A DNA stretch of 64,000 nt from Pacificibacter marinus (GTDB lineage: Bacteria > Pseudomonadota > Alphaproteobacteria > Rhodobacterales > Rhodobacteraceae). Position 1 is the stretch's first letter. Every line of letters starts with the position of its first letter. Made by a program: the position numbers and the translations under genes. The DNA is taken from positions 62,001 through 126,000 of the forward strand of contig NZ_FNZV01000001.1 in assembly GCF_900109555.1 (NCBI RefSeq). The letters are read 5' to 3'. Under the pieces are notes generated by a model that saw nothing but the letters and a program-made list of their open reading frames with translations, did not search any database and had not been told where the DNA came from. Positions 26,440 to 35,560 of the stretch are shown here, one piece after another.

Positions 26440-27873
26440 ATGTCAAACGCCGCCAAAACCACCACTGCCAACGCCAAACCTGTCGTCACCCGTATTGCGC
26501 CGTCCCCCACTGGAGACATGCACATCGGCACAGCCCGCACGGCGCTGTTCAGCTGGCTTTATGCCCGCGCCCGAGGTGGCAAATTTTTGCTGCGAATTGA
26601 AGATACAGATCGTGCGCGCTCAACCCCTGAGGCCACCCAAGGCATTTTGGATGGCATGGCGTGGCTGGGTTTGGATTATGACGGCGAGGCCGTGAGCCAG
26701 TTCGAACAAGCCGCACGACACGCAGAAGTTGCCCAACAGATGCTCGCGGCAGGAACAGCCTATAAATGTTTCGCGACCCAAGACGAAATTGAAGCCTTTC
26801 GCGAACAGGCCCGTGCCAATAAAACCAGCACATTGTACCAATCCCCTTGGCGTGATGCAGATGAAAGCACCTATCCTGATGCGCCTTATGTGATCCGCAT
26901 GAAAGCACCCCGCGATGGTGCGACGGTGATCCGCGATCAGGTGCAGGGCGATGTGACGATCAAAAACGACCAGATCGATGATATGATCGTGCTGCGCTCT
27001 GACGGCACGCCCACCTACATGTTGGCCGTTGTGGTGGACGATCACGATATGGGCGTCACCCATGTTATTCGCGGCGATGATCACTTGGCCAACTCTGCGC
27101 GTCAGATGATGGTCTATGATGCGATGGGATGGGATCTGCCAGTTTACGCGCATATCCCGCTGATCTTCGGCCCTGATGGCAAGAAAATGTCCAAACGCCA
27201 TGGCGCGACGGGCGTGAAAGAATATCAGGCGATGGGATACCCTGCACAGGGGATGCGCAATTATTTGGCGCGCCTTGGGTGGTCGCACGGGGATGATGAA
27301 TTTTTCTCAGACGCGCAGGCGATGGAATGGTTCGATTTGGATGGAATCAACAAAGCCCCTGCCCGCTTTGACACCAAAAAGCTAGAAAACATCTGCGGAC
27401 AGCATTTGGCGGTGATGGAGGATGCTCAAATCATGAGCGAAATCGATGCATACCTTTTCGCATCTGCACAACCCGCTTTGACGCCAGCACAAAAATCGCG
27501 TCTGAACGCTGCGTTGTACTGTCTGAAAGGATCGGCCAAAACTTATCCGCAACTTATTGAAAAAGCTAGATTTGCACTCAATCAACGTCCTGTGGATGTT
27601 GATGAGAAAGCGCAAAAACATCTTGGGGCGGTATCCAATGGTATACTGGAAGAATTGACGCCGCACCTGCAAAGTGCTAGCTGGAACCGCGACGCATTGG
27701 AAGCGGCTGTTGGCCGCGTCATGGACGCACAAGACATCGGCTTTGGCAAGGTCGCAGGACCGCTACGCGCGGCCCTTGCAGGACGCGCCCAAACACCAAG
27801 TGTTTTGGATATGATGTTCGTACTTGGACAAGAAGAAACACTCGCTCGGATTTCCGACGCAGTACAAGAGTAA
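26440..27873 (+). CDS. gltX: Glutamate-tRNA ligase
   Basis: 477 residues. The class I signature HIGH appears as [10 protein letters not shown] (about residue 28) after [10 protein letters not shown], and KMSKS as [11 protein letters not shown] (about 248). [13 protein letters not shown] and [14 protein letters not shown] confirm a GlxRS. A carboxy-terminal anticodon-binding domain follows. Alphaproteobacteria often carry two GltX copies, one also charging tRNA-Gln; which type this is cannot be settled here. It is transcribed with or just before gltA. Confidence 0.95.
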   Translation: MSNAAKTTTANAKPVVTRIAPSPTGDMHIGTARTALFSWLYARARGGKFLLRIEDTDRARSTPEATQGILDGMAWLGLDYDGEAVSQFEQAARHAEVAQQMLAAGTAYKCFATQDEIEAFREQARANKTSTLYQSPWRDADESTYPDAPYVIRMKAPRDGATVIRDQVQGDVTIKNDQIDDMIVLRSDGTPTYMLAVVVDDHDMGVTHVIRGDDHLANSARQMMVYDAMGWDLPVYAHIPLIFGPDGKKMSKRHGATGVKEYQAMGYPAQGMRNYLARLGWSHGDDEFFSDAQAMEWFDLDGINKAPARFDTKKLENICGQHLAVMEDAQIMSEIDAYLFASAQPALTPAQKSRLNAALYCLKGSAKTYPQLIEKARFALNQRPVDVDEKAQKHLGAVSNGILEELTPHLQSASWNRDALEAAVGRVMDAQDIGFGKVAGPLRAALAGRAQTPSVLDMMFVLGQEETLARISDAVQE

Positions 27874-27911
27874 CAAGACTAAAAGTGCAATTTAAACGCT
27901 CTTTTGGGATC

Positions 27912-28067
27912 GCGGTCAGTGTATTTTAAGACCGCATGCAAATTCTACCGCGACTTTCACAGTCCGGTAACATGGCACGCCGTAGATAACGGTAAAGACC
28001 ATTCAACAAAGAGCGGCACCGGCCCTCTTTAGCCACAGAATGGCGCGCGGATTTCAATTTGCGCGCC
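27912..28067 (+). other. gltX-gltA intergenic region with two hairpins
   Basis: A 6-bp stem GCGGTC/GACCGC (27912-27935) follows gltX, without a T-run. A second stem GGCGCGC/GCGCGCC (28042-28067, 12-base loop) lies in the presumed gltA leader, 55 bases before the ATG. No known riboswitch was recognised. Confidence 0.35.
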
Positions 28068-28122
28068 GTCCCCGACCTCCAGCGGTGCCAGAATTGGCCC
28101 GTTGCCAACCGAAGGAACGACC

Positions 28123-29421
28123 ATGGCAGAAACACAAAAGACAGCGACCCTGACGCTTGACGGCAAGTCCTATGAGCTTCCGGTTCATTCACCAACCGAA
28201 GGTCCCGATGTTGTTGATATCCGCAAGCTTTATAGCGAAGCTGGCGTGTTCACATACGACCCTGGCTTTACATCTACAGCAGCGTGCGACAGCGCGATCA
28301 CATACATCGATGGCGGCGAAGGTGTTTTGTTGCACCGTGGTTACCCAATCGGTGAACTGGCTGCGAATTCTCACTACCTCGAAGTTTGCTACTTGTTGTT
28401 GCACGGTGAATTGCCAACAGCGGCACAAATGGAAACATTTGAATCTGCCATCACCAATCACACGATGGTGCACGAGCAGATGCACAAATTCTTTTCAGGC
28501 TTCCGTCGTGATGCGCACCCTATGGCGATCATGGTTGGTGTTGTCGGCGCGATGTCTGCATTCTACCACGATTCCACTGATATTTCAGACCCTTGGCAGC
28601 GCGAAGTTGCGACCACACGTCTGATCGCAAAGATGCCAACCATCGCTGCCATGGCGTTTAAATACACCACAGGCCAGCCATTTGTGTACCCACGCAATGA
28701 TCTGGATTACGCGTCAAACTTTTTGCGCATGTGCTTTGCTGTGCCTGCCGAAGATTACGTTGTGAACCCGATCCTTGCCCGCGCAATGGACCGTATTTTC
28801 ACATTGCACGCAGATCACGAACAAAACGCATCCACATCTACAGTGCGCTTGGCGTCGTCTTCTGGTGCGAACCCGTTCGCGTGTATCGCTGCTGGTATCG
28901 CCTGTCTTTGGGGGCCAGCACATGGTGGTGCAAACCAAGCTTGTCTTGAAATGCTGCAAGAGATTGGCACAGTGGATCGCATCCCTGAGTTCATCGCACG
29001 CGCCAAAGACAAGAACGATCCTTTCCGTTTGATGGGCTTTGGTCACCGCGTTTACAAAAACTTCGATCCACGCGCGACTGTGATGAAACAGTCTGCTGAC
29101 GAAGTGCTTGAGCTTTTGGGCGTTGAAAACAACCCGATCCTTCAGGTTGCCAAAGAACTGGAAGCTGCTGCCTTGGCTGATCCATATTTCGCAGAGAAAA
29201 AACTCTTCCCGAATGTGGATTTCTACTCAGGCATCATCTTGGAAGCGATGGGTTTCCCGACATCTATGTTCACTCCAATCTTTGCCCTGTCCCGCACAGT
29301 TGGCTGGATTTCCCAGTGGAAAGAAATGATCGAAGATCCATCTATGAAAATTGGCCGTCCACGTCAGCTCTACACAGGCGCCACACAACGCGCCTACACA
29401 AATGTCGAAGATCGCGGCTAA
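28123..29421 (+). CDS. gltA: Citrate synthase (type II)
   Basis: 432 residues from the ATG at 28123 ([12 protein letters not shown]), which follows GAAGGAACG; an in-frame ATG seven codons upstream is less likely. Active-site motifs are present: [15 protein letters not shown] with catalytic His, [31 protein letters not shown], and the late Asp in VDFYSGIIL. It condenses acetyl-CoA and oxaloacetate, the entry step of the TCA cycle. A terminator follows directly. Confidence 0.97.
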   Translation: MAETQKTATLTLDGKSYELPVHSPTEGPDVVDIRKLYSEAGVFTYDPGFTSTAACDSAITYIDGGEGVLLHRGYPIGELAANSHYLEVCYLLLHGELPTAAQMETFESAITNHTMVHEQMHKFFSGFRRDAHPMAIMVGVVGAMSAFYHDSTDISDPWQREVATTRLIAKMPTIAAMAFKYTTGQPFVYPRNDLDYASNFLRMCFAVPAEDYVVNPILARAMDRIFTLHADHEQNASTSTVRLASSSGANPFACIAAGIACLWGPAHGGANQACLEMLQEIGTVDRIPEFIARAKDKNDPFRLMGFGHRVYKNFDPRATVMKQSADEVLELLGVENNPILQVAKELEAAALADPYFAEKKLFPNVDFYSGIILEAMGFPTSMFTPIFALSRTVGWISQWKEMIEDPSMKIGRPRQLYTGATQRAYTNVEDRG

Positions 29422-29445
29422 GTCCATCTGATCGCTTGAATATAG

Positions 29446-29474
29446 AAAAGGCCGCTCCATCGGGGCGGCCTTTT
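29446..29474 (+). terminator. Rho-independent terminator after gltA
   Basis: AAAAGGCCGC pairs perfectly with GCGGCCTTTT around a nine-base loop, 25 bases after the gltA stop; the symmetric ends may also serve the leftward gene. Confidence 0.9.
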
Positions 29475-29530
29475 ACATGAGATATCATCAGTCTGTCGCG
29501 CCACATTGAAAAGGCAGCGCAACTGCTTGA

Positions 29531-30307
29531 TCAGCGTCCTTCGAACTTGGCAGCGCGTTTTTCTGTGAATGCGACCACACCTTCGCGAAAATCACGTGTG
29601 GTGCCGCAGCGCCCTTGCAGCTTGGCCTCAAGCGCCAGTTGTTGAGTAAAGTTGTTGTTGGCCGAGGCATGCAGCGCCTCTTTTATCCCCGCATAGGCCA
29701 CAGTTGGTCCTTTGGCGAGATGCTGCGCACGCGCAGTCCAATGGGCTGTAAATTGATCGTCTTCAACGCTCTCGTAAATCATGCCCCACTGCGCCGCTTT
29801 GTTGGCCGAAATCGCATCACCAAACAAGGATGCACCCATGGCACGTGCCAACCCCACTTGACGCGGCAAAGCATAGCTGCCCCCCGCATCAGGCATCAAA
29901 CCAATCCGCGTAAAGGCTTGAATAAAAACGGCACTTTCAGTTGCGATCACCACATCTGTGGCCAAGGCAAGCGAGGCGCCCGCCCCTGCAGCAACGCCAT
30001 TGACGGCCGCTATCGTGGGGATTTTACTGTCATGCAGGGCATGCAACATCGGCTCGTATTCATCGCGCAAAGTACGTTCCAAATCGGCATTGCCAGCATT
30101 GACGCCATCGCCCAAATCTTGGCCAGAACAAAACGCGTCTTGCGCCCCTGTGATCACCAAAACGCGGGATTCTGTACCTGCGGCACGCACTGCATGGGCG
30201 ATTTCAGCCCGCATCTGCGTGTTTAGCGCATTTTTAACTTCGGGACGGTTGAGCGTGATGACGGCAACATCGTCACGAAGGGAATAGCGGATGGTGTCAT
30301 ACTGCAT
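29531..30307 (-). CDS. Enoyl-CoA hydratase/isomerase family protein, PaaG-like
   Basis: 258 residues of the crotonase fold. The oxyanion-hole motifs are VITGAQDAFCSGQDLGDG (about 50-67) and AAVNGVAAGAGASLALATD (about 100-118). RIGLMPDAGGSYALPRQVG with Asp in the catalytic position resembles PaaG (ring epoxy-phenylacetyl-CoA isomerase) more than beta-oxidation hydratases, which carry Glu there. The start MQYDTIRYSLRDDVAVITLNRP is standard. No other phenylacetate genes are near, so the pathway is inferred, not shown. Confidence 0.88.
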   Translation of the reverse strand: MQYDTIRYSLRDDVAVITLNRPEVKNALNTQMRAEIAHAVRAAGTESRVLVITGAQDAFCSGQDLGDGVNAGNADLERTLRDEYEPMLHALHDSKIPTIAAVNGVAAGAGASLALATDVVIATESAVFIQAFTRIGLMPDAGGSYALPRQVGLARAMGASLFGDAISANKAAQWGMIYESVEDDQFTAHWTARAQHLAKGPTVAYAGIKEALHASANNNFTQQLALEAKLQGRCGTTRDFREGVVAFTEKRAAKFEGR

Positions 30308-30468
30308 GTGCGGTTCTTTCCTAAAGGGCGTGCATACAACTTAGGCATCGCACGGCTTAAAGAAAGAGAGACGCTCCGTTAAAACGCAGAAACATTGGAT
30401 TTAATCAACCAAAACCGTGGTGCGTGGCGCATTCGCCAACAGGTTCCCCATCTTAAAACCCAGTGACA

Positions 30469-30918
30469 TTAGTCTTTCATCAAACTCTCAAGATGTGCTT
30501 TTTCCGCCTCTGAAAGTTCATCAATCGTTGTTTCATTTTGACGTCGACGTACAAAACCAATGCCGACCCCAAGCGCCAAAAGCAGCATCAAAGGCCCAGC
30601 AACCCACAAAAGTTTATTGGCCCCTGTGAGGGTTGGTTTGAGCAGCACATATTCACCGTAGCGCTCAACAATGTAATTGATAACGCTAACATTACTGTCG
30701 CCCGCAAGCAATCTTTCACGCACCAAAAGGCGCAAGTCTTCAGCCAATTGCGCATTCGATTCATCAATATTTTCATTGCGACACACAAGGCAGCGCAGCT
30801 CTTTTGAAATCTCGCGAGCGCGGCTTTCCAACACCGGATCAGACAGCACTTCGCTGGGCTGCACCGCAAAAAGTGGCGTCGCCATAAGCACGCAAAGAGC
30901 AAAGATCAGACCCTTCAT
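30469..30918 (-). CDS. ccmH: Cytochrome c-type biogenesis protein CcmH (CycL)
   Basis: 149 residues. A signal peptide (MKGLIFALCVLMATPLFAVQ) precedes a periplasmic helical domain with the redox pair Cys-Leu-Val-Cys in LRCLVCRNENIDES. One carboxy-terminal membrane helix (about 103-122) anchors it. It reduces the apocytochrome CXXCH thiols or receives electrons from CcmG for heme ligation. The ATG overlaps the ccmF stop (ATGA), so it is translationally coupled. It would serve the Sox c-type cytochromes. Confidence 0.95.
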   Translation of the reverse strand: MKGLIFALCVLMATPLFAVQPSEVLSDPVLESRAREISKELRCLVCRNENIDESNAQLAEDLRLLVRERLLAGDSNVSVINYIVERYGEYVLLKPTLTGANKLLWVAGPLMLLLALGVGIGFVRRRQNETTIDELSEAEKAHLESLMKD

Positions 30919-32885
30919 TCTGCAGGCACTCCTTTGGGCGTCAACGCGGTTTTACGTGCCCCAGCCGCAACGCGGTAGCGCCGGTCCGTCAAAGACATAA
31001 GTCCGCCAAGCGCCATGATAATCGTGCCGCCCCAAATCCAATTGGCCAGCGGTTTCACGTAAGTACGCACGGCCCAACCGCCGTTCGACTGCACATCGCC
31101 GATCACCACATAAACATCGCGCAGAAAGCCTGAATCGATGCCCGCTTCGGTTGTTGGCATCCCCGCGACGGGGTAATTGCGCTTTTCGGGGTGCAGCGTT
31201 GCAATTTTTTGCGCGCCGTCAAACAGCGTCATATCCGCCATTGTGGTGATATAATTTGGCCCTTGTTTGCGTGCGACATTGTCCAAAGTGATCGTGTAGC
31301 CCGCGACTTCAAAGGCTTCGCCGACCTGCACAACGCGGATGTCTTCTACCGTCCAAGCGGTCAATCCGGCGATACCCGCGATGGTAATGCCAAGCCCGCC
31401 ATGCGCCAAAAAGCGCCCCCAATCGGCGCGCGGCAGACGCAAAAGCCGCGACAGATCACGTTTTTTGCCAAGTTTGGATGCAATATCTTGCGTCGCGCCA
31501 GACAGCAGCCAAATGCCAAGCCCCAGTCCAATCGGCCCAAGCAAAGATTTGCCCGTCTGCATCACAAAGACCAAAGCCAAAACAGCAAAGGCCAGCACCA
31601 TTGACGGGATCAGTTTACGCAGCACGGTGCTGATTTTCGCGCGCTTCCACGGCATCATCGCGCCAATAGGTAAAATGATCGCGAGTGCTGTGAAAAAAGG
31701 CGTGAATGCCGCATCAAAGAATGGCGCGCCAACAGACAGTTTTCGGTCCCAAAAGGCTTCAGCCACGAGCGGCCAAATGGTGCCAATAAAGACGACAAAC
31801 GCCGCAACGGCCAACAAGATGTTGTTGAGAATCAAAGCCGTCTCACGAGACGCCACAGCGAACACGCCGCGCGATTCCATCGAGGCGGCGCGCAGAGAAA
31901 ACAAGATTAATGCCCCGCCCATAAAGACCCCCAAGATCATCAAAATAAAGATACCGCGCTCAGGATCATTGGCAAAGGCATGCACCGATGTGATCACGCC
32001 CGAGCGCACAAGGAATGTGCCGATCAGGGAAAACCCAAAGGCGAGAATGGCCAGTAAGATGGTCCATGCTTTCAAACTTTCGCGCTTTTCCACAACAATG
32101 GCGGAGTGCAACAAAGCTGCCGCAAAAAGCCAAGGCATAAAGGATGCGTTTTCAACGGGGTCCCAGAACCAAAATCCGCCCCAGCCCAATTCGTAATAGG
32201 CCCACCAAGAGCCTAGTCCAATGCCAATGGTCAAAAACACCCAAGCCGCCAAAGTCCAAGGACGCACCCAGCGCCCCCAAGCCGCATCGACACGCCCCTC
32301 TAACAAGGCCGCAACGGCAAAGGAAAAGGTCATAGAGAGACCAACATAGCCAAGATACAAAAACGGCGGATGGAACGCGAGACCAGGATCTTGCAACAAA
32401 GGATTAAGGTCTTGCCCATCCATTGGCGGCGTCGCGAGGCGCACAAACGGGTTCGATGTGAACAAGATAAACGCCAAAAAAGCCACGCCGATGGACCCTT
32501 GAACGGCAATGACGCGGGCTTTCAATGTTGTTGGCAGATTCGCACCAAACAGCGCAGCCGCCGCGCCAAAGAGCGCAAGGATCAAAACCCACAACAGCAT
32601 CGAGCCTTCGTGATTGCCCCAAACGCCAGCGACTTTGTAAAGCATCGGCTTAAGTGTGTGGGAATTCTCGACCACAAGTTTGACAGAAAAGTCAGAGCGC
32701 ACAAAGGCATAGGTCAAAACGCAAAAGGAAAACGCGATCAAAACCAAATGCACCAAGGCGGCAGGAGCGGCCAAATCCATCAACGCGCGGCGACCGAAAT
32801 GCGCCCCTATGAGCGGAAGAACGGTCTGCACGCAGGCGATGAAAAAGGCCAACACCAGCGCAAAATGTCCAAGTTCAACAAGCAT
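30915..32885 (-). CDS. ccmF: Heme lyase subunit CcmF
   Basis: 656 residues with about 14-15 membrane helices. The tryptophan-rich WWD heme-handling motif is GGFWFWDPVENASFMPW, preceded by GSWWAYYELGW; the four conserved histidines of the family lie around it (for example PGLAFHPPFLYLGY). With CcmH it forms the System I heme lyase that attaches heme to apocytochrome c in the periplasm. It lies downstream of the lysis-type cassette, with a terminator in between. Confidence 0.96.
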   Translation of the reverse strand: MLVELGHFALVLAFFIACVQTVLPLIGAHFGRRALMDLAAPAALVHLVLIAFSFCVLTYAFVRSDFSVKLVVENSHTLKPMLYKVAGVWGNHEGSMLLWVLILALFGAAAALFGANLPTTLKARVIAVQGSIGVAFLAFILFTSNPFVRLATPPMDGQDLNPLLQDPGLAFHPPFLYLGYVGLSMTFSFAVAALLEGRVDAAWGRWVRPWTLAAWVFLTIGIGLGSWWAYYELGWGGFWFWDPVENASFMPWLFAAALLHSAIVVEKRESLKAWTILLAILAFGFSLIGTFLVRSGVITSVHAFANDPERGIFILMILGVFMGGALILFSLRAASMESRGVFAVASRETALILNNILLAVAAFVVFIGTIWPLVAEAFWDRKLSVGAPFFDAAFTPFFTALAIILPIGAMMPWKRAKISTVLRKLIPSMVLAFAVLALVFVMQTGKSLLGPIGLGLGIWLLSGATQDIASKLGKKRDLSRLLRLPRADWGRFLAHGGLGITIAGIAGLTAWTVEDIRVVQVGEAFEVAGYTITLDNVARKQGPNYITTMADMTLFDGAQKIATLHPEKRNYPVAGMPTTEAGIDSGFLRDVYVVIGDVQSNGGWAVRTYVKPLANWIWGGTIIMALGGLMSLTDRRYRVAAGARKTALTPKGVPAE

Positions 32886-33011
32886 ATCGTCTCTCCCATT
32901 GGGTCAAGCGCCGATGCGCGGTCCCTATTGACGATAGGTTGTAGCTTGCTTGCCGCGCGCCGCCAATGGGATGCGCTGCCATGTCGCAAATAATTGAAAA
33001 TTCAATGCACG

Positions 33012-33038
33012 AAAAAGGAGGCCTCAGCCCCCCTTTTC
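33012..33038 (-). terminator. Terminator after the lysis-type cassette
   Basis: On the minus strand AAAAGGGGGGCTGAGGCCTCCTTTTT folds as a GC stem flanked by A and T runs. It separates the 140-residue membrane protein gene from ccmF. Nearby (33055-33070) a perfect 16-bp palindrome ATTGAATGCATTCAAT overlaps the end of that gene. Confidence 0.6.
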
Positions 33039-33068
33039 TGTCTCACCCACCCCATTGAATGCATTCAA

Positions 33069-33491
33069 TCACATCAACAACAGGACCCCTAGAGACACGC
33101 CCAAAGCGCCCAGAACGGGCACAAGAAAGCTTAATCCATGATAACCAAACGACCCTTGGATGACGGCGAAATGAAGCACAGCGCCAGACATAAGTAAGGA
33201 TAGAAAGAGAAACAAAACAGCCGCTTCAAGTCCCCAAGTCGGGCTTTGGCGGATTTGCATCCCCCACCACCAGCCCAGTGTAAGACCTAGCCCAGCCCAG
33301 CTGAAAGACATGCCAAGTGCCAGCGGCGTGGCCCGCACCTGCCATAGCCATAAGAATGTACCAGAGATCAAAAGCGCCATCACCGAGATCGCGCCATATC
33401 CAATCAGAACCATATGCGTGGTGCCGATGGCCAACATGCCCATGAGCGCTAAACCCAAGATCACGCTGTATAATATCAGTGCCTGTTTCAT
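33069..33491 (-). CDS. Unknown five-helix membrane protein of the lysis-type cassette
   Basis: 140 residues, almost entirely hydrophobic, with about five helices (4-25, 28-52, 55-76, 85-106, 115-139) and few charges: Arg53, Arg81, and His residues at 26, 107 and 118. I do not recognise a family. The ATG overlaps the stop of the 45-residue ORF (ATGA), so it is coupled to the cassette above it. It is the last gene of the string, followed by a terminator. It could be an unrelated small membrane protein or a component of lysis control. Confidence 0.75.
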   Translation of the reverse strand: MKQALILYSVILGLALMGMLAIGTTHMVLIGYGAISVMALLISGTFLWLWQVRATPLALGMSFSWAGLGLTLGWWWGMQIRQSPTWGLEAAVLFLFLSLLMSGAVLHFAVIQGSFGYHGLSFLVPVLGALGVSLGVLLLM

Positions 33492-33625
33492 TGTTCCAAC
33501 ATCTCCTTTACGGCTGCATCAAGTGCATGTGCCGCATCTCGGTTGCGTTTAACGGCCTGTGCAAAAGGCGTGCCTGCAACCAAATCCAATAGCCAAATCG
33601 CGAGGTGTTTCAGATGTGATTTCAT
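33488..33625 (-). CDS. 45-residue small protein, translationally coupled
   Basis: The frame from the ATG at 33625 runs MKSHLKHLAIWLLDLVAG and then a charged helix ending VKEMLEQ. It is too short for usual gene finders, but its ATG overlaps the stop of the 63-residue gene and its TGA overlaps the ATG of the 140-residue gene. ATGA junctions on both sides make a real translated gene likely. The amino-terminal half is a short amphipathic or membrane-associated helix; no family recognised. Confidence 0.6.
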   Translation of the reverse strand: MKSHLKHLAIWLLDLVAGTPFAQAVKRNRDAAHALDAAVKEMLEQ

Positions 33626-33813
33626 TCGTGACGCCCCCCACGCGGCAAGCGTTCGCGGATCATCGTTGTCATCTCAATCAAGATTTGAGAATTCTTATCC
33701 AGCACGGCACGTGTGGCCTGATCTTTTTGTAAGTCTCTGTACAAAAGGAAAAAAACCATAATAGCCCATGGGCCGTGATCAGCCAAAGCATTGACCAGTG
33801 CATCACTCATCAT
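33622..33813 (-). CDS. 63-residue one-TM protein resembling UviB/BhlA small holins
   Basis: The sequence begins MMSDALVNALADHGPWAIMV, with one membrane helix (about 13-25, GPWAIMVFFLLY) followed at once by a charged helix (RDLQKDQATRAVLDK) and a basic tail. This is the layout of UviB/BhlA-type small holins (TM with Gly-Pro, then a charged coiled coil). Homology is a visual judgement only. It has a strong ribosome site (GGAGG seven bases before the first ATG), overlaps the GTA-type holin gene by 11 bases and the 45-residue ORF by four. Confidence 0.72.
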   Translation of the reverse strand: MMSDALVNALADHGPWAIMVFFLLYRDLQKDQATRAVLDKNSQILIEMTTMIRERLPRGGRHE

Positions 33814-34411
33814 GGCCAGACCTCCATGCGATTAACGCTGGGTTGGCGACATCAAAACCCGCAACATCAGCGCCACCTGCCACATCTGCCGTGGCCGGCC
33901 CTGACACATAGGGGCTTTGCGTGGCGGGGATGCCTTTGGCCCCAGCGTCAAGCGCCTCTAAAGTGCGAATATTTGCCGTCACGATGGAAGCTTGTGCCGC
34001 GGTCGCCGCAATGGAGCTTTGAAAACTCTGACCTTTCACCTGATAGCGTGCGCCAAAATAAAAGCTGACAATTGCGCCCATGAGCCACCAAAGCGGCTCT
34101 GGAATCAGTGAAATGCCCTGCATCCGTGCGGCAAACCAAATCGGATTGGTCATTGCCGCCACACACAACCCAATTGTCCCAAAAGCCATCAAAGGGCGAG
34201 GCACGCGATTGAGCCCATCCATAAACCGGTCAAACCGCCCCATGCGGGCGACTGCGAATTCTTTGGCGAACTGATCCATGGCGGCCGAGCGCAGATTTGC
34301 ATCACGCACCGACCCGTTTTCGATATTTTCCATGAACACTTCAGCCGTTTCTTTGACAACGTTGCGCCCGCCACCAAACAGCAGTTGCACCAAAGCTTGC
34401 ACTATCCCCAT
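33803..34411 (-). CDS. GTA-type three-TM holin
   Basis: 202 residues matching the Holin_3TM family described for gene-transfer-agent release. The amino terminus MGIVQALVQLLFGGGRN precedes a helical cytosolic segment, then ARMGRFDRFMDGLNRVPRP, and two clear membrane helices (about 73-95 and 103-120) ending FYFGARYQVKG. A flexible Ala/Thr/Gly-rich tail (about 150-202) follows. Holins perforate the inner membrane so that the endolysin reaches the wall. It begins inside the endolysin gene (10-base overlap) and ends inside the 63-residue gene. Confidence 0.85.
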   Translation of the reverse strand: MGIVQALVQLLFGGGRNVVKETAEVFMENIENGSVRDANLRSAAMDQFAKEFAVARMGRFDRFMDGLNRVPRPLMAFGTIGLCVAAMTNPIWFAARMQGISLIPEPLWWLMGAIVSFYFGARYQVKGQSFQSSIAATAAQASIVTANIRTLEALDAGAKGIPATQSPYVSGPATADVAGGADVAGFDVANPALIAWRSGHDE

Positions 34412-35013
34412 GACGCCACCCGTGTGGCATGTTCTGCCTGTGTCAGATGATATCTGGGGGAAATGAAGTCTTCAGCGCGGGTAATCCAGCCGCCCTTGCC
34501 GCCATCACGCCGCTTGGCGTATTTGCGACTTTTGGGACGCCGATCTGCCAGAGCATAATAGTAATTGCGGCGCGCAATGCCAAACGCATCAGCCAGATGG
34601 TGCGGTGCCAAAGATTGCGCGAGAAAACACGCTTCAATCGTTTTGGGGCCGATGACCCCATCCACGGAAATCCTTTGCCCCATATCCACCAGCAAGCGCT
34701 GTAAAATACGCACGGCATTCGACCCCGCATTGACGTACATATCAAAAACGCTGGCCTGTAAAACAGGCGGCAGCTCGTCAATACGTGGTCCGTTGAAATA
34801 GTGCTCAACGTAAATATCTGTGGCCTGCGCCCGCGTGATCAAACGCACATCAGACGATGTCACACGCCCGTCACCATCGTTGTCGATGCCAAGCCTGCGC
34901 AGCGTGCCAATGGTGACGCCGTACTTTGTAGCGCCCCCCAAATCATCGGGATCATCTACATAACCGCCCTCACGGGCAATGATGTCACTTGCGATTTTTT
35001 GTACTGTTTTCAT
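34402..35013 (-). CDS. GH108 family N-acetylmuramidase (endolysin)
   Basis: 203 residues from the ATG at 35013 (MKTVQKIASDII). The glycoside hydrolase 108 domain (about 1-90) carries the catalytic Glu in REGGYVDDPDDLGGATKYGVT; the DGDGRVTSSDV insert resembles a calcium loop. The second half holds a peptidoglycan-binding-type GH108-associated region (QRISVDGVIGPKTIEA, then RRNYYYALADRRPK). No signal peptide is present, so release depends on a holin, as for phage lysozymes. Its Rhodobacter capsulatus counterpart is required for GTA release. It lies 75 bases downstream of ccmE. Confidence 0.9.
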   Translation of the reverse strand: MKTVQKIASDIIAREGGYVDDPDDLGGATKYGVTIGTLRRLGIDNDGDGRVTSSDVRLITRAQATDIYVEHYFNGPRIDELPPVLQASVFDMYVNAGSNAVRILQRLLVDMGQRISVDGVIGPKTIEACFLAQSLAPHHLADAFGIARRNYYYALADRRPKSRKYAKRRDGGKGGWITRAEDFISPRYHLTQAEHATRVASWG

Positions 35014-35088
35014 ATGCCTCAAACCCACCAATTTGATGTGTTAAGGCTGCCTGAAAAAGGTTAACGGTGGCGGACCAGAGCGTTCGGG

Positions 35089-35532
35089 TTACTCGGACGT
35101 GGGTTTGTACACCCCTTGCTCTTTAAGAGCGTCGACCACCTCTTTTGGCATATAAGTTTCATCGTGTTTGGCCAAAATTTCAGAGGCCACGAACACACCA
35201 TTTTGCAACGTTCCTGTACCAACCATGCCCTGATTTTCTTCGAACAAATCAGGCAATACCCCCGTGTAGCTAACAGGAACAGTCTTATTGGTATCGGTGA
35301 CGCTAAAGGTCACAGAGGTCCCTTCGCCACGGATCAAACTGCCCTCTAGCACCAGCCCGCCAATGCGAAACACTTCGCCTTTGCGTGGCGGATCTTCCAT
35401 CACTTGTGTGGGCGATCGGAACAGATTGATACCATCTTTAAAAGCAAAGCCGATCAGTGTCACAGACACAACAAGCGCCACCACAGTGACGACAATGATT
35501 TGAATACGGCGTTGTTTTTTAAGATTTTTCAT
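35089..35532 (-). CDS. ccmE: Cytochrome c maturation heme chaperone CcmE
   Basis: 147 residues. A type II membrane anchor (about 8-30) after KNLKKQRRIQ precedes a periplasmic beta-barrel (FRIGGLVLEGSLIRGEG, VSYTGVLPDLFEENQG) ending with the covalent-heme motif LAKHDETYMP (His about residue 123). It receives heme from CcmCD and passes it to CcmF. Unusually, the neighbour ccmF is separated by the five-gene lysis-type cassette. Confidence 0.96.
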   Translation of the reverse strand: MKNLKKQRRIQIIVVTVVALVVSVTLIGFAFKDGINLFRSPTQVMEDPPRKGEVFRIGGLVLEGSLIRGEGTSVTFSVTDTNKTVPVSYTGVLPDLFEENQGMVGTGTLQNGVFVASEILAKHDETYMPKEVVDALKEQGVYKPTSE

Positions 35533-35560
35533 TAAAATGTTTTCCTCTTAGGGCACATAT

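Noticed and set aside
31339-32196. 285-codon frame opposite ccmF
   Set aside because: Antisense shadow; ccmF has the WWD heme motif and normal length.
33803-35013. Remnant prophage
   Set aside because: No capsid, tail, terminase or integrase genes are nearby; the endolysin and holin are intact and coupled, so a domesticated lysis module fits better.
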